From assembly GCF_030545015.1 (NCBI RefSeq), contig NZ_CP120653.1:1736001-1800000 (forward strand): a stretch of 64,000 nucleotides of DNA, written 5' to 3'. Both the position numbers and the translations under genes were made by a program. The notes beneath the pieces were generated by a model. That model ran no database searches, had not been told where the DNA came from, and was given only the letters and a program-made list of their open reading frames with translations. This stretch comes from Myroides sp. JBRI-B21084 (GTDB lineage Bacteria; Bacteroidota; Bacteroidia; Flavobacteriales; Flavobacteriaceae). Below are positions 58,406 to 64,000 of this stretch, piece after piece. Numbering within the stretch: the stretch's first letter is position 1; the number at the start of each line of letters is the position of its first letter.

Positions 58406-58438
58406 AAACCTACAAGGTTTTGAAAACCTTGTAGGTTT
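58406..58438 (-). terminator. Terminator of the feo operon
   Basis: AAACCTACAAGGTTTT-GAA-AAACCTTGTAGGTTT-type hairpin with a T run on the minus strand, about 100 bases past the last feo gene. Its arms match those at 57044-57076. The rest of 58276-58537 is AT-rich without a gene. Confidence 0.8.
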
Positions 58439-58537
58439 GGTTGGTCTATTTTTAATTTATGTGATACTTTATTAATTGAAGTTTAACAACACAAACTTTA
58501 AACCTTAAGCTTTAAACAATACAACAAACCGCGATAA

Positions 58538-58657
58538 TTAAGAACACCCACAATTACCATTGTTGCAGTTGTTTTTATTATTCTTTTTTAAAACAAACTT
58601 TTTAAGTAAGTAAGCTACTGCCAAACAAAGTGCTATGTAAACAATTACGTTTTGCAT
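58538..58657 (-). CDS. FeoB-associated Cys-rich membrane protein
   Basis: A 39-residue protein starting at the ATG at 58657: one membrane helix (VIVYIALCLAVAYLLKKFVL) and a Cys-rich tail (NNCNNGNCGCS). It lies 5 bases after feoB. This small protein type is recognised next to feoB in Bacteroidota and may help ferrous iron transfer, though its role is unproven. A longer reading from 58789 would overlap feoB by 127 bases and is unlikely. Confidence 0.82.
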   Translation of the reverse strand: MQNVIVYIALCLAVAYLLKKFVLKKNNKNNCNNGNCGCS

Positions 58658-58662
58658 TGGTT

Positions 58663-60762
58663 TTATTTTAAAAGTTGATAGGCTATTAAAGCCGCAAAAT
58701 ATGCAACGGTGGTCATGAAAGCCATTTGTATAAAAGTCCATTTCCACGAATTGGTTTCTTTTTTTGTTATGGCTACGGTAGATAAACATTGCATTGCAAA
58801 GGCATAAAACAACAATAACGATACACCTGTTGCCAGTGTATAAACTGCAGTGCCATTAGCATGTTTTTCATTTGCCATACGGTTTATTATCTTGGCTTCG
58901 TCATCGGCTGCATCTTCGCCTAAATTGTAAAGCGTTGCTAAATTACCTACAAAAACTTCGCGCGCTGCAAACGATGTTAACACGGCAATACTTATTTTCC
59001 AATCGTAACCTAGTGGTTTAAAAACAGGTTCAATACTTTTACCTATAATACCAATATAAGAGTGTTCTAACTGGTAGCCCGAAATTTCGCTTTGCAAATC
59101 TTCATCCGATAAATTATCGTTTATGTGCTTACCCGTAACAATTTGTGTAGCGTTGCCAAAAGTTTCGGTTGGTCCGTGCGAGCCTAAAAACCACAAAATT
59201 ATAGATAACGCTAATATAATTTTACCTGCACCTACTATGTAAGATATTACTTTATCGTACATATTTAACAAAACGTTTTTTAAAATAGGTAACTTATACG
59301 TAGGCATTTCAATTACAAAAAACGATTTGCGTTGTGCTTTTATAATTTTACTTAACACCCAACCTGCAAATAATGCCATTAAAAAACCAAGTACGTACAT
59401 CATTGTCATTACAAATGCTTGCAAAGGTATAAAGCCCAACAAATAGGTTTTAGGTACAATTAGCGATATGATGATTATATAAACAGGTATACGTGCCGAA
59501 CAGGTTGTAAAAGGTGTAACCAACATGGTTATTAATCGCTCTTTAGGATTTTCAATAGTGCGGGCACTCATTATTGCAGGTATGGCACAAGCTGTACCCG
59601 ATACCAATGGCACTACCGATTTACCACTTAAACCAAAAGGTTTCATAATACGATCCATTAAAAAAACCACTCGACTCATATATCCGGTTTCTTCTAAAAT
59701 AGATATTAAAAAAAACAAAATGGCAATTTGCGGCACAAACATCAATACACCACCTAATCCAGGAATTAAACCATTTGCAATTAAATCGGTTAATTTACCT
59801 TCTGGAAATGTTGCAGAAGCCCAAGTAGATAAATCTGCAAACAAACCATCAACAAAATCCATTGGGTAAGCAGCCAATTCAAAAATAGAACCATAAATTA
59901 ATAAAAGTACCAATAAAAATATAACGTAACCCCAAATTTTATGAGTCAAAATACGATCGAAACGCATACGTAAATCAGTAGCTTTACTGGTATTCACTGT
60001 ATATGTTTGCTTTAAAATATCGTTAATAAACTGGTAGCGTTTAATGGTTTCGCGCTGTTGTAGCTTTTTAATTTCAGATGTTGATAAATCTAGATTATTT
60101 GCTTTAAAGTCAGTTGTATTAATAGCTTCAAAAGGATACACACCTGTTTGTGTAAGCCAAATTTTGTAAAGATTTTTGGTTGGAAACACCTTTTCAATGG
60201 TAGAAAAATGGTTTTCGTTTACCGTTTTTAAATCAAAAAAAGGCGTATTTTGTGGTTGATTAAAATTTAAAATGGCTTGTTTTAAAGCATCAATTCCATG
60301 GTTTTTTCGTGCCGATAACAACACAATTTTTGTATGCAAGGCATTTTCTAAGGCCGGAACATCAACAAAAATTCCTTTTTTATCCATTTGATCGGCCATA
60401 TTTAAGGCTAAAATCACCGGAAAGCCCAAATCTTTAACTTGCGAAAAAAGGAACAAATTGCGTTTTAAATTTTCTACTTCGGCTACAAGTACAACTACAT
60501 CAGGAAAATCATTATTTTGGGTATCAAAAATAGCGTTAAGTGCAATTTCTTCATCTTTAGAATTTGGATTGATTGAATAAACACCTGGCAAATCTACAAT
60601 ATTTGCTTTAGTATCATTGGTTAAATGAAACGTACCCGTTTTGCGTTCTACAGTTACACCTGGGTAATTGCCCACATGCTGATTTAAACCTGTTAAAGCG
60701 TTAAAAACCGATGTTTTACCAACATTTGGATTGCCAATTAATGCTATTTTTAGTTGTTTCAT
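58663..60762 (-). CDS. feoB: Ferrous iron transport protein B
   Basis: A 699-residue inner-membrane Fe2+ transporter. The N-terminal G domain has G1 GNPNVGKTSVFN (residues 10-21), G3 DLPGVYSI and G4 ALNMADQMD. Two Gate motifs follow in the membrane core (SGTACAIPAIMSARTI; TSFAAREVFVGNLATLY). About eight or more hydrophobic helices are visible from residue ~275. It is preceded 7 bases by feoA and followed by the Cys-rich protein, making a complete Bacteroidota-type feo operon. Confidence 0.95.
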   Translation of the reverse strand: MKQLKIALIGNPNVGKTSVFNALTGLNQHVGNYPGVTVERKTGTFHLTNDTKANIVDLPGVYSINPNSKDEEIALNAIFDTQNNDFPDVVVLVAEVENLKRNLFLFSQVKDLGFPVILALNMADQMDKKGIFVDVPALENALHTKIVLLSARKNHGIDALKQAILNFNQPQNTPFFDLKTVNENHFSTIEKVFPTKNLYKIWLTQTGVYPFEAINTTDFKANNLDLSTSEIKKLQQRETIKRYQFINDILKQTYTVNTSKATDLRMRFDRILTHKIWGYVIFLLVLLLIYGSIFELAAYPMDFVDGLFADLSTWASATFPEGKLTDLIANGLIPGLGGVLMFVPQIAILFFLISILEETGYMSRVVFLMDRIMKPFGLSGKSVVPLVSGTACAIPAIMSARTIENPKERLITMLVTPFTTCSARIPVYIIIISLIVPKTYLLGFIPLQAFVMTMMYVLGFLMALFAGWVLSKIIKAQRKSFFVIEMPTYKLPILKNVLLNMYDKVISYIVGAGKIILALSIILWFLGSHGPTETFGNATQIVTGKHINDNLSDEDLQSEISGYQLEHSYIGIIGKSIEPVFKPLGYDWKISIAVLTSFAAREVFVGNLATLYNLGEDAADDEAKIINRMANEKHANGTAVYTLATGVSLLLFYAFAMQCLSTVAITKKETNSWKWTFIQMAFMTTVAYFAALIAYQLLK

Positions 60763-60769
60763 GTATTTT

Positions 60770-60994
60770 TTAAATCAATTCCACTTCTATTTCCTTTGCT
60801 AAATCTTTGCGAATACTTAAATAAGAGTCGTTTACCTTTATATAAATAGGATCCAATAACGGAGCAATTTGCAACACTTCAACAATATTTCCAGGTAAAC
60901 AGCCCATTTCAATTAGCTTTAAAGGCACGTTATCGGTATTTATTGCAATTATTTTTCCTTTTTGGCTCTTCTTCAAAAAATTAAGAGTCGTCAT
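60770..60994 (-). CDS. feoA: Ferrous iron transport protein A
   Basis: A 74-residue SH3-like protein that assists FeoB. LNFLKKSQKGKIIAIN, PLKLIEMGCLPGNIVEVL and the closing strands (YLSIRKDLAKEIEVELI) match the FeoA domain. It starts the feo operon; no Fur box or FeoC was identified by eye. Confidence 0.9.
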   Translation of the reverse strand: MTTLNFLKKSQKGKIIAINTDNVPLKLIEMGCLPGNIVEVLQIAPLLDPIYIKVNDSYLSIRKDLAKEIEVELI

Positions 60995-61090
60995 TTATTT
61001 AGATTTATTTTAGATTGCAAATCTACTCATTAAAAAAGGAACTTTAAATAAGTTTTTAAAATTCCTTAACGTTTAATTTACTTTAAAAAG

Positions 61091-61789
61091 CTAATTCTTT
61101 TCACGAAGCCATTTAATATCTTCTAAAAGCTGATTCACATTTTTAGTACCATCGCCTTTATCTTTATCTAAATTAGTACCGTCGTAAAAACCACGAATGC
61201 GCTTGTTTTTATCAATTAAAATAAAATTTTCGGTATGAACCATATCGTACAATTCTCCTGATGTTTCAGTTTTTACAGCTAAGAATGATTGACGTGCTAA
61301 ATAATAAATAGCTTTTTTATCGCCCGTTAACAAGTTCCATTTGGTATCAATCACTCCTTTTTCATCGGCATATGTACGCAATACTTCGGGGGTATCTATA
61401 TCAGGAGTAACCGAAAAAGAAAGTAATTTTACATCGGGCATATTCTTAATTTTATCTTGCAACCACACCATATTATCGGTCATTTTTGGGCAAATAGTTG
61501 GGCAAGTGGTAAAAAAGAAATCGGCTACATAAATCACATCATCGTAATCCTTCTCCGTTATGGTTTTATTGTTTTGATTTTGAAATGAAAATTGAGCAAT
61601 CTGATGTTTTAATTTATTGTTTTGGTGTTGTACCAAACTATCAACCAACTCGGGGTTTACCATTGCTGGTGTATAAATAGGTAAATGCTTTTGGGGTTTT
61701 AACGCTTTGTAAAACAACACAAGTATAATAACCGACAATACTCCAAGGGTAATAAACAAGTAGCGGTAACGATAAAAAAGAGCCTTCAT
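61091..61789 (-). CDS. SCO1/SenC-family copper/thiol protein
   Basis: A 232-residue membrane-anchored thioredoxin-fold protein used in cytochrome oxidase CuA assembly or thiol handling. One N-terminal helix (residues ~9-28) is followed by the metal-binding FFTTCPTICPKM (Cys96, Cys100) and the third ligand His185 in YDMVHTENFIL. All three ligands are present. It lies 96 bases upstream of feoA on the same strand. No oxidase genes are in the window. Confidence 0.92.
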   Translation of the reverse strand: MKALFYRYRYLFITLGVLSVIILVLFYKALKPQKHLPIYTPAMVNPELVDSLVQHQNNKLKHQIAQFSFQNQNNKTITEKDYDDVIYVADFFFTTCPTICPKMTDNMVWLQDKIKNMPDVKLLSFSVTPDIDTPEVLRTYADEKGVIDTKWNLLTGDKKAIYYLARQSFLAVKTETSGELYDMVHTENFILIDKNKRIRGFYDGTNLDKDKGDGTKNVNQLLEDIKWLREKN

Positions 61790-61877
61790 TACTTAAATTT
61801 TGTGCAAAATTACAAAACCTTTCAACCAAAAACGGTTAAATAACTTATAAAACAGTCTTTTAATTAAGCAATATTTT

Positions 61878-61885
61878 TATTTTTG
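61878..61885 (+). promoter_or_regulatory. -7 promoter element of the M13 peptidase gene
   Basis: TATTTTTG matches TAnnTTTG, 26 bases before the ATG. Confidence 0.5.
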
Positions 61886-61911
61886 TAAGGATATACCTAA
61901 TCAATTAAAAA

Positions 61912-63966
61912 ATGAATAAAAAATTTATGTTTTTACCTGCAACCTTATTAATGATTGCAACAGCAACGGTTCAGGCACAAGATAAAGCAAACCAAAACCA
62001 TGGTATTAATTTAGAATACATGGATAAAAACGTAAAACCAGGCGATGATTTTTTTAGATATGTAAACGGTGAATGGTTTGATAAAACCGAAATACCCGCA
62101 GACAGAACACGTTGGGGAAGTTTTGATGAATTACGCCAAAACACCGATATTGATGCACTTTCTATTTTAAAAGAAGCCGTTAACAACAAACAGCTAGATC
62201 CAAAATCAGATCAAATGAAAGCGGTTAACGTTTTTAAAACGTATTTAGATTTAGAAACTCGTAACAAATTAGGAATTAAACCTATTCAATCAACGTTAGA
62301 TCAAATTAACAAAGTAAAAAATACAAACGATGTAATTACGTTGTTAAAAGAAAAGATGCCCGAAGGTGGTTTAGGCTTTTTTGGTTTATACGTTAGCGCC
62401 GATGCTATGGATTCTAACAAAAACGTTGTGTATGTATCACCAGGAAGTATTGGTTTACCCGACCGTGATTATTACGTTTCTAAAGATGCCGATTCACAAG
62501 ACAAAAAACAAAAATACGAAGTACACGTTGCCCGTATGTTACAGTTTTTAGGTATTGATGAAACTTCGTCTAAAAAACAAGCAGCGCAAGTGGTTGCTTT
62601 AGAAACTAAAATGGCCGAAGCACGATTAGACCGTGTAGAACGCCGCGACCGCAGAAAAACTTACAACCCAATGGCAGTTGCCGAATTGCAAAAACTAACA
62701 CCAACTGTAAATTGGAATAATTACTTAACAACAGCAGGTTTAAAAAATGTAGATCAGGTAGTGGTTTCTATGCCTAAATATATGGAAACATTAGAAAACA
62801 TTTTTAAAACAGCTAATATAGAGGAGTTAAAAGCTTATTTACGTTGGACTTTAATCAATAAAAACACTGGTGTTTTAACCACAGCTATTGATGAAGCAAA
62901 CTTTGATTTTTATAGCAAAACGCTAACAGGTGCCATTGCACAACGACCGATTGAAGAACGTGCGTTGCAAGTTGTAAACGGAACGGTTGGCGAAGCTTTA
63001 GGTAAATTGTATGTTGAAAAGAAATTTCCGCCAGAAGCAAAGGCTAAAGCAAAAGAAATGATTGATTATGTTTTTATGGCTTTTGAAAACCGTATTAATA
63101 ATTTACCTTGGATGACACCTGCAACTCGTCAGGGAGCAATCGAAAAACTGCGTAAATCAACCGTAAAAATTGGATATCCTGATAAATGGGAAGATTATTC
63201 TAAGTTAGAAATTAAAGCACCTGAAAACGGCGGTACGTATTATGAAAACATGAAAAATGTAGCGCGTTGGGGCTTTGCAAAAAACATAGCCGAATACGGC
63301 AAACCGGTTGATAAAACCAAATGGGGCATGTCGCCACAAACGGTAAACGCTTATTTTAACCCAACCAACAACGAAATTGTTTTTCCTGCAGCAATTTTAC
63401 AACCACCTTTTTACGATTACAAAGCCGATATGGCTGTTAATTTTGGAGGAATTGGTGCAGTTATTGGTCATGAAATTTCACATGGTTTTGACGATTCTGG
63501 CTCAAGATACAATGCCGATGGAAACTTAGTAAACTGGTGGACAGAAGACGATTTAAAACAATTTACAGGTTTAGGTGGTTCCTTAGCAGATCAATATTCG
63601 GCATTACAACCGTTGCCAAACACTTTTGTTGATGGTAAATTTACCTTAGGCGAAAACATTGGCGATTTAGGTGGTGTAAACGCAGCTTACGACGGGTTGC
63701 AATTGTATTTAAAAGATAAAGGCAACCCTGGTTTAATTGATGGCTATACGCCTGAACAACGTTTCTTTATTTCGTGGGGAACTATTTGGAGAACAAAAAT
63801 GCGCGATGAAGCCATTAAAAACCAAGTAAAAACCGATCCGCATGCGCCAGGTATGTATCGTGCTTATGTACCGCTACAAAATGTAGATTCGTGGTATAAA
63901 GCTTTTGATATTAAGCCAGGTGATAAATTATACGTTTCACCAGAAAAACGAGTAAAAATTTGGTAA
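61912..63966 (+). CDS. M13 family zinc metallopeptidase (neprilysin/PepO-like)
   Basis: A 684-residue secreted or periplasmic endopeptidase. Signal peptide residues 1-22 (ending ATVQAQ). The N-terminal M13 domain begins GDDFFRYVNGEWFDKTEIP. The zinc site is IGHEISHGFDD (His520, Glu521, His524), the third ligand Glu581 lies in LGENIGDLGG, and NAYFNPTNNEIVFPA is the conserved substrate-binding region. The C-terminus ends in the usual Val-x-x-Trp-type motif (RVKIW). Length is normal. Single gene with its own promoter. Confidence 0.95.
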   Translation: MNKKFMFLPATLLMIATATVQAQDKANQNHGINLEYMDKNVKPGDDFFRYVNGEWFDKTEIPADRTRWGSFDELRQNTDIDALSILKEAVNNKQLDPKSDQMKAVNVFKTYLDLETRNKLGIKPIQSTLDQINKVKNTNDVITLLKEKMPEGGLGFFGLYVSADAMDSNKNVVYVSPGSIGLPDRDYYVSKDADSQDKKQKYEVHVARMLQFLGIDETSSKKQAAQVVALETKMAEARLDRVERRDRRKTYNPMAVAELQKLTPTVNWNNYLTTAGLKNVDQVVVSMPKYMETLENIFKTANIEELKAYLRWTLINKNTGVLTTAIDEANFDFYSKTLTGAIAQRPIEERALQVVNGTVGEALGKLYVEKKFPPEAKAKAKEMIDYVFMAFENRINNLPWMTPATRQGAIEKLRKSTVKIGYPDKWEDYSKLEIKAPENGGTYYENMKNVARWGFAKNIAEYGKPVDKTKWGMSPQTVNAYFNPTNNEIVFPAAILQPPFYDYKADMAVNFGGIGAVIGHEISHGFDDSGSRYNADGNLVNWWTEDDLKQFTGLGGSLADQYSALQPLPNTFVDGKFTLGENIGDLGGVNAAYDGLQLYLKDKGNPGLIDGYTPEQRFFISWGTIWRTKMRDEAIKNQVKTDPHAPGMYRAYVPLQNVDSWYKAFDIKPGDKLYVSPEKRVKIW

Positions 63967-63976
63967 TAACAAAAAA

Positions 63977-64000
63977 GCTGTTTCAAAAATTTGAAACAGC
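63977..64000 (+). terminator. Terminator of the M13 peptidase gene, cut by the window end
   Basis: GCTGTTTCAAA-AA-TTTGAAACAGC forms a perfect hairpin starting 11 bases after the stop; the T run expected after it lies outside the window. Confidence 0.75.

Noticed and set aside
58658..58789. Longer version of the FeoB-associated protein
   Set aside because: It would overlap feoB by 127 bases; the 39-residue form starting at 58657 has the expected helix and Cys tail.

Overview
The window looks like a chromosome segment of a low-GC member of the Flavobacteriaceae (Bacteroidota). The evidence is very AT-rich coding sequence, promoters of the TTTG-N19..21-TAnnTTTG type instead of E. coli -35/-10 boxes, a T9SS type A sorting domain protein, flavobacterial family pairs such as DUF2752 next to a CCC-motif membrane protein, and typical flavobacterial 16S/23S genes. 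The genus (Flavobacterium, Myroides/Paenimyroides or a relative) cannot be fixed without a database search. I saw no prophage integrase, complete insertion sequence or CRISPR array.

Layout. 1-8.7 kb: a secreted TPR protein, cysteine desulfurase with an EamA transporter, a FucP-like sugar transporter, a lipoprotein, an Smr-domain protein, small membrane proteins, a YjbR protein and a NUDIX hydrolase. 8.7-11.5 kb: a membrane protein, a GT9 glycosyltransferase and an AAA protein with altered Walker motifs. 11.6-27 kb: mostly housekeeping genes (sucC, clpC, smpB, pcm, an oxidoreductase, 3-hydroxyacyl-CoA dehydrogenase, DUF1015, YggS, an exonuclease/GIY-YIG fusion, miaA, acyl-ACP thioesterase, ftsE). 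26.4-35.7 kb: a surface-glycan cluster with several glycosyltransferases, a Wzx-like flippase and an FdtA/FdtB-like amino-sugar module. 35.8-39.1 kb: thrS-infC-rpmI-rplT, where infC appears to start at ATA and a foldable RNA lies before rplT. 39.2-44.9 kb: dapD, acs, an NMO/FabK flavoprotein, mnmA and a MORN-like protein. 45.2-50.7 kb: a complete rRNA operon on the minus strand (tRNA-Val, 16S, tRNA-Ile, tRNA-Ala, 23S, 5S) with tandem promoters upstream and a duplicated terminator/5S tail downstream.

51-55.2 kb is the accessory region. It holds an orphan RHS tip carrying a caspase-like His/Cys domain with a translationally coupled lipoprotein (a possible toxin/immunity pair), a shattered RHS core, tRNA-Trp, an outer-membrane protein, and a secreted protein of unknown function enclosed by two identical 80-bp hairpin repeats exactly 800 bp apart. 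A third, variant repeat sits beside the RHS debris. 55.2-64 kb: rlmN, an O-methyltransferase, a T9SS-exported protein preceded by a small lipoprotein gene that is out of frame at a run of eight G, the feoA-feoB-Cys-rich iron operon, a SCO1-like protein and an M13 peptidase.

The observations most worth following are the RHS caspase-like tip with its lipoprotein partner, the G8 slippage site ahead of the T9SS gene, the hairpin-repeat-bounded gene, the AAA protein with a broken nucleotide site, and the ATA start of infC. All functional statements rest on reading protein and DNA motifs by eye; no database search was run.
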